Assembly: GCA_963693365.1 (NCBI GenBank) | Contig: CAVNZM010000006.1 | Span: forward strand, 9,424,001-9,488,000 | Reading direction: 5' to 3' | From: Amoebidium appalachense | Lineage: Eukaryota > Ichthyosporea | DNA length: 64,000 bases | Shown here: piece by piece, positions 1 to 11,737 of the stretch | Layout: each line of letters begins with the position of its first letter | Position numbering within the stretch: position 1 is the first letter of the stretch | Translations under genes and position numbers: made by a program | The notes under the pieces: generated by a model | What the model saw: the letters and a program-made list of their open reading frames with translations, nothing else | Databases searched by the model: none | What the model was told of the DNA's origin: nothing

Positions 1-45
1 GTACATAGGTTATTGAGAATGCACTGGTGTGCACACATGGGCGCT

Positions 46-108
46 TACACACACACACACACACATACAAACTCACACGCACAGACACACACGTACACAC
101 ACACACAC

Positions 109-139
<31 letters not shown>

Positions 140-142
140 ACG

Positions 143-191
<49 letters not shown>

Positions 192-194
192 ACG

Positions 195-264
<70 letters not shown>

Positions 265-283
265 CATACACACACACACCGAA
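46..283. repeat. (CA)n microsatellite with CACACG interruptions
   Basis: Almost uninterrupted CA dinucleotides with blocks of CGCACA and CGCGCA. The long open frames of alternating Thr-His or Cys-Val here are artefacts of the repeat. Confidence 0.95.
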
Positions 284-737
284 TCGCATCAAACACCTGC
301 CCGTACTCCCTAGTTGGCAACGACTACAATCAGTCGTTATTAGTCAAAGGATGTCCATGTTTTGAACTTGAATTTGATGTTGAATGACCGCATTTTCGCC
401 TTATGGCTTTACCTCCTCTGGGCTTCTTATTTCTCACGTAAAGGCCGTTAATTTGTGAAACTTAATGCAAGTCTGCATTGAAACTTTTTTTTTAGATATC
501 CGAAGTCTGAGGGGGCTTAACACGTGTTTTAGGTTTCTTACCGTTGCTAGACAGGGTACCCTTCACTTTAAAAATCATAGAATTCTATGTACGTATGAAA
601 ATTGTTGAATTAAATTATGCTATAAGTAGAGACCATTGTATAGAAATGCACTTGTATATTTTTTAGTATTGCCGCTGGCTCGGCTCATTCAGATGTAATA
701 AACGATATTCTACGAAGTTAAATGCCGGCCTTGCTCC

Positions 738-777
<40 letters not shown>

Positions 778-837
778 CCCCCCCCCCTCCCTCCCAACAC
801 AAAGTATGGGTTTGCCAAAACCACGCACGAGAGGTTA

Positions 838-900
838 AAGAGTCGAAACCCATGCTTTTGTGGATGCATATGAACCCCCCTGGTGATGGGCTCTGTTCAA
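838..900 (+). repeat. Worn copy of the C-tailed dispersed repeat
   Basis: It matches the family's central part in order: GTCGAAAC, then TGTGGATG, then the block ending GATGGGCTCTG. It is intergenic, has no clear C tail and carries many differences, so it is probably old. Confidence 0.5.
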
Positions 901-1114
901 GTGTCTTCTGCCTGCACACTTCAATTGTTAAATTTTTTGGGTTTCCCACTTTTGTGACGCTTTGTTGTTGCTCTTTGTTGTCTCCTCCATATTCCCAACC
1001 CTCTAACACATACATCCATCCCCCCCCTCCCCCCCCCCCCTCCACCCCTCCACCCCTCTCCCCCTCCCCGAGGGCTCAACCGCATCGGCAGCTGCAGAGT
1101 CAACTTGAAGAAGG

Positions 1115-1650
1115 CAGAATTATTCTGCAGAAGCGGAATTGTTCTGCTTTTGGAAGAATTTTTTTGCAAAAGCAGGGTTATTCTGCAAAAGCAGAGTGAA
1201 TCAGCTTCTATTAGCAGAACTATCCTGCTTTTAGCAGGATTATTCCGCAAAGGCAGAATCACTCTGCTTTAAAAATTTAGCAGCATGATGCCGCAATTGC
1301 AAAACCCAGAATTAAATAATTCTGCTTATAAAAGAATAATTCTGCAATTTGGCTGATTGATTCTGTTTTTAGCAGATTGATTCTGCTTTTGCTGAATAGT
1401 TCTGCCTTTGCAGCTATAATTCTGCCACGTGCGACTGTGGCCTCAGCCGCCGTATGATGAACTATACTCTATTTTTCAAGGGTATGAGTTGGCGCGTGAT
1501 CATGTCGCTTCGGGAAGGAAAGGTTTGTCAGCGTTGAAAACTAAGAGCTACCTCCAAAGGCAAAGGTAGCAGGCTATACTTCTGTTTTTAGTAGAATAAT
1601 TCTGCTTCTTACAGAGCTTCCTGCTTTTTGCTGAATAAATCTGTTTGGAG
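1115..1650. repeat. Array of short TTCTGC/GCAGAA inverted repeats
   Basis: More than twenty copies of TTCTGC, CTGCTTTT or the complement GCAGAA, spaced roughly 10-30 bp and alternating in orientation. They form many small imperfect palindromes such as GCAGAATCACTCTGC. The array is dense at 1115-1430 and resumes at 1578-1650. It is not in any gene model. Confidence 0.75.
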
Positions 1651-2429
1651 CGAGTTGACTCAGCCGATGTGGTTGCCAGTCCACCACACAAGGTGGAGTC
1701 ACAAGGCACATACACAATGTCATTCGCGTGTAAAATCACAATTGCACAGGCACACAGCTGCACACCTGTGCACGCACGCGTGGACACACACGTGCACAGG
1801 CACACGCTTCATACACATGATGTACATGGCCCATTGAGCTGGCCCATTGGTGTCCCCACAATACACAAATGTCTTGCTGGTGTTCGTGAACATGCAGCAC
1901 ATAATGGTTCCGTGCCATATTCGAGTGCTCCATATGCATTACTGCAAATCTGAGGTTTAATAGTTTAATGGTCATACAAATTTTTATTGCACACACTGCG
2001 TGCAAGGACTCGCGTCAGACCGAATATCCATATTGAATTATACAGAAACAGTCACAGAAGGGGCTCTATTCGAGGCGCCTAATATTAGCCCGACTGCCAT
2101 TCAGAGGATAGCGTCACATTGAAGGACCATTGAAACAAGGTCAACATTCGAGCAGTAAATAGCGTAATGATTGCTACAATAGCACGCGCGTAATAAAAAA
2201 AAAAACAACCAAAAAAACAAAACAAAACAAAAACCTATCGTACAAAGTCTGCTTGAAGGTCATTCGTGCCTCGTTTCTGCTCAGCAGGACAAACACTCCC
2301 ACAATTCACGCAAATCCTCATGCACGACCCACATTTACCTTCGCCAGTCACGAATTATTCGAGCTCGTTTCAAAAACAAAAAAACTTTAAGTCTTGAACC
2401 CCTCCCCACTCGTATCATATTAGTGTAAG

Positions 2430-2463
<34 letters not shown>

Positions 2464-2468
2464 CCCCC

Positions 2469-2500
<32 letters not shown>

Positions 2501-2518
2501 AAAAAAAAAAAAAAAAAA
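2430..2518. repeat. Composite C-then-A homopolymer tract
   Basis: About 60 bases of near-pure C followed directly by about 28 A on the + strand. The same order (C then A, or T then G on the other strand) recurs across the window. Confidence 0.9.
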
Positions 2519-2565
2519 GCCATCCACCTCTACATGATCCTCAACCAATACCTATGCTATTACAC

Positions 2566-4636
2566 CTATGCCCCCAACACCTCCCTCAGTCTCTGTATCT
2601 CCGCCTGCAACACGCTCTTTTCTCTCTCCGCCTTTGCCAGCCTATCACCCAGCTCTGTGTTATCCACCTCATACTTGTCTATCTTCTGCTCCAAATCTTT
2701 GATGTACGCCTTCTTTCTCCTTCTGCACTCTCGCGCCGACTGCCTATTCTTCTCCAATTTTGCAAACTTTCGCACGTCGCTATCCGCACCATCCCCATCA
2801 GTTGTGCACTCCGACTCCTTTCTCTGTCTCTTGGGTCTTTCATCTCCGGTTTCGCCCGCACCAGCGGCCGCATGTGTTTGCGACATTTTTCTTCCGAACG
2901 TGACGGTGGCAGCTTCTGACTTAGTGGCTGCTACAGGTGCTCCATGTGTTTTGGCCTTTGTGGCCGGACTGCTTGAAAAGTCCTTTGCACTTGCTGTGGT
3001 CTGGGTGGGTTGCGGGGCAGACGACTTGACGGGGGTGGGCGGACATGCTGGTGGCGGTGAAGCATGTGATTTGGCCTCGGCAGGTGCAGGAGGTGCCTTG
3101 GGTTTGTTGGATGTGCGCCTTGGCACCGTCATCTTGTTGGCAACCGTGCACGCTCTTCCCTGAAAACGATGTCACAGTGTTACCACAAGGCACGAGAAAT
3201 ATGGGGAGAGAGCACAAAGGTCGCAAAAAGGGAGAGGCAAAGTGTTGAAGGCAGGCGAAAATTCAAAAACACGGGTAGAAGAAAGACACCAGAACATTCA
3301 CAAAAACCCATACATTTACATGAAACTACTGCAGCTATCATATACAGCGCGTGTGTGGGCATTTATTTACCTGCTTCATATCTACCGGCGACATTTGCTG
3401 ATTACCCTCCGCACCGTGCATACTTGCATCGTGGATATCTGCCGGTCTGACTGTGCTTGCCTCCTCCAAAAAGACATTACCGCGCAAAAAATCTTCACAA
3501 ACTGTGTCCTCAGCCTTTGCCACCATCACTGCATGATCCACCTCTGGAACCTTATTCTGCGTTGCGATAGATTGGTGGTAACCCAAAAAATGAGATGAGG
3601 GCACGGAGAGTGGGGGTGTGCCGTGCAGTAGGGACTGTGAGGACTCAGTGTTGCTCATGGCATCGAATATATCCGACATACGGCATGTTTGCATCATGTT
3701 AGACGTGTCTGTGGCCTGTTGGAATAGCCTCGTGTTCATAAACGTGGGTGGGGGTGGCACGGCAGATTCCTCGAGTTTGGCAAGAGGAAGCTCGGTGCCC
3801 GGTTGGAGGTTGAGGCCGGGGTATAGTCCTGCTGCATGGTCTCAGTCAGTCACTTGCATATTAAAAGTATCAAAATGCTCAGAGCCCATTTCCAGTTGAT
3901 CGGTATCCGGCGCCATCATGGCACAGCATTTGGCCGAAAGCTATTCTTGACAGAAAAAATAAGGGAGCACCTAGATCTTTTGCAATCAGCTAAAAAAAAA
4001 AAAAAGAAGAAGAAGAACTAGCTTCAGTGTACACACAAAGGTGCAACATCGTTCCTCCCAGAGCTGTTCCCATGTACATGTCACCCAACATCTGCAACTT
4101 CAGCTCCTCTCACTTGCTTCTCCCCATCTCAGCCCCTAAACCACTCCTACAAAAGAGACAAAATATATGACAGCAAAATCAAGAAGAGGAGAAAAGATGT
4201 ATTTCAATTCATACAACCACTTATGCGAGGAAGAAGCCGTGCTAGAGTAACTGTCAAGATAGCGAAAAACCAGCCTCTGTAGGTGGAAATAGCCGTAAAC
4301 CAATGGCTTGTAAAGGAAATATTCTATAGCCATAGAATTTATAACAAATGAAAGGTCCCGGATCCCTGCATTTTTTAAGATTCGAGCTACTTAGGCGCGG
4401 GCTAAGCGTTTCAAGAGGGTACAAAATCTGGACACAAAAGCGTGTGCCTCTTACTTACCTACAGCCATACGGCTCATCGGCTGCAGCGCTGCAGCGTAGA
4501 AGCCAGGGTAGGCATATGGAAACTGAGCAAAAAAGTTCTCTGCGGCGACATTCCGAGAGCCAGCCACAATGGTGTGCTGTTGGTCACCATTTGGCCGTAT
4601 GGGCAATGGAATCCTGGGTAGAGAAACGAACTGCAT
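2566..4636 (-). CDS. CREB/ATF-like bZIP transcription factor
   Basis: Predicted DNA-binding transcription factor of about 410 aa. Exons in transcript order: 4636-4459, 3831-3371, 3159-2566 (stop TAG); phases close. The basic region is at about residues 343-363 with the core KNRQSARECRRRKK, close to the CREB/ATF and CREBL2 signature. A leucine zipper follows at about 369-407 and ends at the C-terminus. The middle of the protein is rich in Pro, Ala, Ser and Thr, as in activation regions. The first exon is inferred: it has an ATG, 59 open codons and a GTAAGT donor, and it joins in frame to a CAGCAG tandem acceptor at 3834-3829. The alternative start at 3919 meets an in-frame TGA at 3844-3842, which is intronic in this model. 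The bZIP identity is firm. The N-terminus is moderate and the exact subfamily is open. Confidence 0.87.
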
Positions 4637-5477
4637 TCTCAGAACTACGATCCTGACGCCCTGAACTTAACAGGAAATCTCGAAAAAGCAACGTCCAAAA
4701 ACTCTGAATCTATATGTAGTACTGCCTGACGACAAGTGGGGGTCAAGAGGTGAGTGGCGACGATTCAGGAGCCAGTTGTCAGTTTGCTATGTAAAAATCG
4801 TAGTGATTCGTTGTGGAACAAGTTGTACACACGTAAATTCTACACTACGGCTTACAAAAAATTGCAGCTGCTGTAACAAATTTCCATGACACCAGAGAAA
4901 ACATGTATTCAACTTAGGTCTATCGGGCTAATTTTTGAAGTAGCTATTGAATACTCTACGTTCACGAGCGCACATGCCATTGAAAATTGTACGAGGATTG
5001 CCAAACTCGCAGTGTGCGTTTCTGAGGTTCTTGGCTTCTTTGCTCAAAACTGAAAACAGACACAAGTGGTTCCGCATTCCGAGTTTATATACAGGTAAGC
5101 AAGACGGCGATTGGTTTAAACAAATCACATGCTAGAAATTGACTGGCCTAAAAGACCGCGTAGAGGATAGTTCAAATTCCTTCAGCTGTCTTACTCTTTG
5201 TGACATGTGGAGAGAGAGCTCGCCGTAATGCCATAAAAACTTCAAGAAGCCAACCCCCAAAAAATTAATTAAAAAATATAATAAATATAGAGGCAGTATG
5301 AAGCGAAGTAGTTTGAAAGACAAATGAGAAAAAACGAATCCTTTTGTGGTGCCACGATCTGATAAACCTGACCTTCTGCTCCTCTCGGATAACGAATCGA
5401 ATAATTGGGCTCTTTTGAAATACCGTGGGTGCTTTTTGGCCGAACAAAGCAATGCATGATAAACAACAAATAGATAG

Positions 5478-6067
5478 TGGGGCTTTCCATGGACTGGTTT
5501 CGGATTGATAGTCCATCGGATCGGAGCTCCGATTGACCACATCGACCATATTTGGGTTTTTCGAAGTCCATCCGATCGGAGCGTCCAGACTGGTCATGGA
5601 TTGACGGCAACGCTGGCGCTGTATTCAACATATTTTATAATGCTAGCGTACATATACTCTATAATATTTGTACGTTAGTCTTGATTCAAATAAGAAGAGG
5701 TGCTGTAGCTGACATGCTGCACGTCCAAAAAATATTAAAATAATTATGATGCAAGTATCTAGTCTACATAGGATGCCTAACGCGCGGTCCATTTTTGGCT
5801 ATTTTCTTTGCAATTAGTTAATTGGTAAGTGCGAATAGACTAATTTGGCAAAGTACGGGATGATTGGTTCAGATTTTGCGCTGAACGTCAATCTGGGCAC
5901 GGATTGAAAGCCGATTGATTGGCAGTTAATCCGGGAGTCAATCCGAATTCGGATTGACTTCGGATTAACTGGGTTCGGCCAAATTTGGCAAGCGCTGTCC
6001 ATCGGACTCAGTGTGGACGCCAGATCGATTGGACTCCAGTCAATCGGCGCAGTGTGAACAGCCCCAG
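5478..6067. mobile_element. Candidate MITE with degenerate terminal inverted repeats
   Basis: The left end (TGGGGCTTTCCATGGACTGG) and the inverted right end (TGGGGCTGTTCACACTGCGC) are similar, and the similarity continues inward (CGATTGACTGGAGTCCA against GGATTGATAGTCCA). TAG flanks both ends and could be a 3-bp target duplication. Inside are further copies of the CGGATTGA/TCAATCCG motif, including a perfect 24-bp palindrome at 5936-5959 whose half-site is AGTCAATCCGAA. No transposase is present. The GGGGCTGTTCA ends recall PIF/Harbinger or hAT elements, but the class is open. Confidence 0.55.
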
Positions 6068-7107
6068 TAGCCATTTTGGGCCTGGCGGCCTGGCCTGGCA
6101 ATAATAATTGTCTCTCATAGCAAAGAAGAAAATGAAAGAAATCAAACATTTTTGGGCTTCTAATTTAACTTGTCCAAAGCCAAAAAATGAATGTATATAC
6201 GTAATCTAAATGCTGCTGTATGATGTCACGGTCTCACGGTATGGCATGGTCAAACTCAGACTCGACCGCAAAAAAATGCAACCAATCAGCCCTCTGGTTC
6301 ACTAGCATATTGTATCCGGTGGCTCAGATAGTTACGTTTATAGCTGAGCCTGCCCTCAGCACTGGCCCAAGTTCCGTGACTGCATCAATGAGTCATTGAG
6401 CACTAGTACTTGAGCTGTTAGGCACGTAAAAATGCCATCACATATACTTTAAATTAGAGTGTGTTTTATCAGAATGTTATTCACAAGTAGGTTTGAGGAT
6501 GGTGCCCTCGCCACTTCACCTGCATCAGAAATTCAGAATAATTCGAATGCCGTGTGAACAAAGTCGAGCATTGGTTTTTGGCGCGAAACCACTTCAATTG
6601 GCCAATCATCGGCCCATGGGCAGTTGAATGGCAAGTTGGCAAGACTTAGTTGGCAACTGCCAGCTATATCCACGTTCAACTTGGAAAAGGACGGGTTCTT
6701 TCTTCTTTAGTTCTTCCAATTTTTTTTCATGAAGCGAAACCCCGTACGTGCACCGACGGTTTGAATGTTTCGTGGCGTTTACAAATTTCAATGGGTGACC
6801 TGGGTCATGCAGTCAATGATTTGCACGGATCCGTCATCGCCTTTATGTGCACGAATGCATCGCCGGCGCCCTCACCGGTACCCATAGCCGCACGGCGCTG
6901 TTGCATTGCAAACGTCCCCCCCCCCCCCCCCCCCCTCCCCCCCCTCCCTCCCGTCTCCCCCCCCCCTCCCCCTCCCCACCACCAACCCGGTCCCCGCCCC
7001 ACCACCAACCCCGGTACCCGAGGCCCGCCCTCGAGCTCACTCCCACACAATCATGTAGACACACACACACACAGAGCGAGACACATGTACACACGTACTT
7101 CAGTTGA

Positions 7108-7113
7108 TTTATT
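7108..7113 (-). terminator. Possible AATAAA poly(A) signal for AGGF1
   Basis: AATAAA on the minus strand about 390 nt past the AGGF1 stop; I saw no closer copy. The distance is plausible for a 3' UTR. Confidence 0.35.
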
Positions 7114-7500
7114 CACATTTCAGAAGCTCGAGAAATATCTACAGTACAATTTACTAAGAACTTCTTTGAGTAAAAAGTGGGCCTTCTTGCATTTTGGGGC
7201 TCCGGGAACCATTCATTTTAGCAACCATGCAAAAAATTCGAAAACAATTGATCTCCATCTCTAGTGGCAATCACCAGTACGAACGTTCAATGAAATGCAG
7301 CTCCATTGTGTATACATAGCATGCGCAGATCAGTAGGACACGAGAACTTGCAGCGGTAATTAACACCAGCACATGTGAAATCCAGACTAGCAAAATAACT
7401 TATACTATTCAACTTCACGCATGGATATACCTATGTAGTGTACAACCCATAGAGTAAAAAAAAACCGCATAGCCACCTACCGCGCCTAAATCCCTTCAGT

Positions 7501-8182
7501 TCAGTCCAGCCTGGTGCGCTTAGTACGACTGGCAACAGCAGCTGCCCCCAAGCCAAGCTTTTCGGGCCGGGCCGATGCAGCCACGGGTTGTACTCGACCC
7601 GTACCCTCTTTTCCCAGCCCGCCTCCTTCCCAACCCATTTTCCGCAGCAGTTTGCTCCCCAAATTATCCTCAGGTATGGGTCTGCAGAGAGACAATGTCG
7701 TTGTTGTTAGAACTTGTCTGACATGCCTTCGCATTTCTTAGGCTTAAAACAAAGAACATTGCCTACTCTACTAGCAGGGAGGCAAATGCTGTTACAAATG
7801 CCAGGGTGGATAGTCTCGAGGTTCAATAAGAAGCCACCAGATGTTTGTCTCTCCTCCCCTCCCCCCTTCTCTCCCCCCCCTCCCCAAAGGGAAAAAAACC
7901 CCTAAAAGAAAACCTAATAAATAAATCACTGCCACGTATCATGTGCACATGCATATGCACCCAAAGACAGGAATGAAGGCATACACAGGCAACATGCCCA
8001 CCGGTGCATATGCACATCCATAGACACATTCCAAGTGCCTTTGTTCGGGTATGTGTAAACGCAGTGGGGCCACTTACGTATCCACCGTAGCTGACTCCAC
8101 CGGTTTGTCGAAGTTAAATGTGTCGCTGATATCTCCCTCCGGAAACTGTGCCCTGCGCTCGGCTGCACGATCTGTATACTGT

Positions 8183-8232
<50 letters not shown>

Positions 8233-8602
8233 TGAATGCGTCAAAAAGTACGAAGTACACAAGAACAAACGGATAACACGATGCAGAATGCAAGCCATAC
8301 ATAAAGAGTATGCATAATAAGCAGAGCCCATCCTCAGGGGGGGCCCACGTCATCCACAGTACCCGAGTTTCGACCTATTGCCCTCGTTAACGAAACCCAA
8401 CTCAGATACTGTTTCACTTGAACATGAGTAGGTCACGGGGGGGGGGGGGGGGGGGGGGGGGGGAAGAAGGGGGGGGGGGGGGGGGGGGGGGGCGCCGCGG
8501 GGAGGGGGGGGGGGGGGGGGGATCACAGTTGAAGCGCTAAACGTCGTGATACTTGGGGAATCATGATTAAGCATCTCTCTCTCGTCGGGGATGGACAGGA
8601 AA

Positions 8603-8643
<41 letters not shown>

Positions 8644-8676
8644 ACGCTGTATTTGTGTGTGCGTGCCTGGGCGTGT

Positions 8677-8731
<55 letters not shown>

Positions 8732-9147
8732 AATGTGTGCGTGTGCGTGCGTGTGTGCGTGCGGGCACGTGTGGGCGGCGGGGGGGGGGGGGGGTCACAG
8801 AGGAGAAGAGCCTGAGTAAGATGAGCTCAGCCAGGCAGGGGAGGGGGGAGGGGGAGGGGTGGGGGTTGGGGTTTGGCAAGGGGAGGTGGGGGGTGGGTGG
8901 GGGGGGGGGGAGGCAGGGGTTGAGGGGTTTGGGGAAAAAGAGGGGGGGGGGGGGGGAGGGGGAAGTAAAAAGCGAGATCCTATCCATGGCTTCCTCCTCC
9001 CAGCATCTCATTCAGTGAGCTCAGTCACACCAAAACCAACACTGCACAAACAAACACACATCTTGCAATTAGCATCGACAGCACACACCAAGAAACGACT
9101 GCAGCCTGTGATCCGTTATTTAGTGGGACAAGTGAAAGGGTGGTGTG

Positions 9148-9184
<37 letters not shown>

Positions 9185-9453
9185 GGAGGGGGGGAGGAGG
9201 AGGACGGGAAAATAAACCCACTGTTCCATCCGGTTGCAAAGGGACGTCCTCGTTGTCTGGGGCCCTGTGCAGACCGTACATCCGCTTCATGTCGTTGAGT
9301 TCCTTGCGCCGTGCTCCTATATCATAGAGATATATCAGAACACACGCACATGCTTGCATAAGGGTGCAACAGAGACCTTTATGTTGATATGTGTTCGAAC
9401 TGAACATCCAAGGTTGCAAAGAATGCGCCCGCGCGCTCGTGTGTGTGTGTGGG

Positions 9454-9488
<35 letters not shown>

Positions 9489-9683
9489 TGTACGCGTGCC
9501 AAAGTGCTTGTGGTGTTTGTGTGTGTGTGTGTGTGACATTTGTGTCTAGTTTTTAGTGGTGGTGGTGACCCGTTTGGGTGGGTGGGCGGGTGGCCTAACT
9601 CTGTTTTTATTTTAACCATCACAACGACGAACAACGCATTACAACATACAATTGAGCAAGCATCAAAACATCCTCACCCCCCC

Positions 9684-9714
<31 letters not shown>

Positions 9715-9900
9715 AAAAAAAAAAAAACGAGGAAAAAAAGTAAAAAGAAAAGAAAAGAAAAGAGGTGGGGAAAAGCAGAAAAAAATGCAACATCAGTACA
9801 CAGCAGCCAGCATACTCGTGCAACACTAGCAAGGATGGCACCGACATGAGAAGACACCCAGTGGAAGATCGGAGCTTTAGTGGTGATAGTGGTGGTGGTC

Positions 9901-9940
<40 letters not shown>

Positions 9941-10167
9941 GGGGGGGATCTTCACACAACCAGAAAAAAAAAAAAACGGCGATTAAAAGGCATTGGGGGG
10001 TGTAGGGGATGGAGAGTGGTGAAGGGGGGGGGGGGGGGGGGGGGGGGGCATTACTCTCTTTGAGAGCTTTGGCCTCTGCAGGGGTCAACACAACAGGCGG
10101 AGGCTTTGGTGGGTTGATGACTGGGGCCGCAACTATTGTCGAGCCATTCTGCAGCACAGAGAGTTTG

Positions 10168-10243
<76 letters not shown>

Positions 10244-10346
10244 TTGCATATTAAGTGTAACTGTGTGTGTAGAGGGTACAAGGGGTGGGGGAGGGGGTGG
10301 CTAAGTGTAACTGAATGTGTAAATGGTGAAAAGCAGGGCAGGGGAA

Positions 10347-10386
<40 letters not shown>

Positions 10387-11693
10387 CTGCCTTAGAAGAA
10401 ATTTGGTATGCTAGTTGGGCTGGATGGGGTGGCGCCTTGGAGCACACAGGTGTTTATGTGGATGACTAGTTGCTGGGTTGCTCGGTTCGGCTGTGTTTGC
10501 ATTGCGATTGGGTTGGGTGGAAGGGCTGAAGGTTGGGTGGGTGGGTGGGTGGGTGGGGGGGTGGGGGGAGAAGAGCAAAGGCGCAAGAATGCAGACCTTT
10601 TTTCCTCCAGATGGCGCTTCAATGCCTCCTGCTCCATCGGCTGTGCACACTCAGGACAGAACTCGTCTCCTGCAAGGAGGGACCTGAAGTGCAGGCCTAA
10701 ACAACCCCCCCCCCCCCCCCCCCCCAAAAAAAAGGAAAAAAAACTCCTGGGAACCCCTTGCCCCTCCTCCCCCCTATGCAACTCAACCCCCCCCCCCCCC
10801 CACACCCCAAAAAAAAAAAGAAAAGAAAAAGGAAAGAAAAGCAGAAATAACAACAACAACAACAACAATAATAAAATTGCATGAACAAGCAGAGGAAATA
10901 GAAAAAAAGGAATTACATCTACAGAGACATTGCACAAACACACCATCTTAACCGCGTCCACCCAACGACCCCTACACGCCCTTGCACCACCACCGATCGA
11001 TTTTAGCTATCCCGCTTTTTGAACTTCCTGGCACCAGAGGAGGTGGGGAAAAACACACCAGTGAAACGAGTAAATACTATGTGCTGACACGGAGACCTAA
11101 TGTGACGAAAGGCCTACGTTGGCTTCACTCACACATGATGATAGACACAGGCACATATGCACGCACATTTAAAAACCACCCATGCATTCAGATCTACCCC
11201 CCCACCCCCAAACCAACCAACGAACCAAAAAAAAAAAAAAGAGAAAGAAAAAAAAATCGTTCTGTCCGTCAACTGGCTGCCACGGATGATGATCTAACCA
11301 CAAACTACACTCATTCTCGGAATGTGTGGATTGGATCCATGTGTGCGCACCCACCCGCCCGCATGTGTGTGTGCACCCGCCCCCCAACACGTGTGTGTGC
11401 ACCCACCCCTGTGCACGTGCACACTGAAGACCGTCTTGCCCAGCTCCAGGGTACAGCCGTGGGGCAGTGGAGTGCCCTCCCCCTCCTCCTGTCTGGGCCA
11501 TACCCCCACCCGTCAGCTGTATGAACGCTGGAGAATTCTTTGTCAAAAAAGGTATTTGCATTTGCGCAAATCAGACTCCACATGTGTTATGTCCTCTCGG
11601 TGCAAAAACTACAAACTTCCAGCAATCAACATGCAGGCGTGGTGGAACCCCGTTACTCTTCAGGGCACACCACCGCCAACATGCAAAAGCGCA

Positions 11694-11737
<44 letters not shown>

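Larger units (their letters stand above)
1..2565. other. Left-edge spacer
   Basis: I see no gene here. It holds a CA microsatellite (about 46-283), AT-rich unique sequence (284-720), a C tract (740-788), a worn dispersed-repeat copy (about 838-900), the TTCTGC array (1115-1650), an A-rich stretch (2192-2233) and a C-then-A tract (2430-2518) close to the 3' end of the bZIP gene. Confidence 0.7.
4637..7500. other. Spacer between the bZIP and AGGF1 genes
   Basis: No credible coding frame. It contains the candidate MITE (5478-6067), AT-rich unique DNA, a C-rich block at 6917-6985 and a short CA repeat at 7058-7095. The bZIP gene's promoter should lie just above 4636 and the AGGF1 3' end near 7108. 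Confidence 0.6.

Noticed and set aside
3842-3919. Selenocysteine or readthrough at the in-frame TGA of the bZIP gene
   Set aside because: An upstream exon with a strong donor joins in frame past the TGA, which is simpler, and no selenocysteine element was seen.
4136-4333. 65-codon hydrophobic minus-strand frame in bZIP intron 1
   Set aside because: It lies inside the inferred intron, begins with a non-ATG codon and matches nothing I recognise.
5132-5631. Three overlapping minus-strand open frames of 110-136 codons
   Set aside because: They overlap each other and the candidate MITE, and none has protein-like features.
8183-8230. Homopolymers as pure assembly padding
   Set aside because: They occur next to conserved repeat ends and splice sites in consistent orientation, so the tracts are real even if their exact lengths are not.
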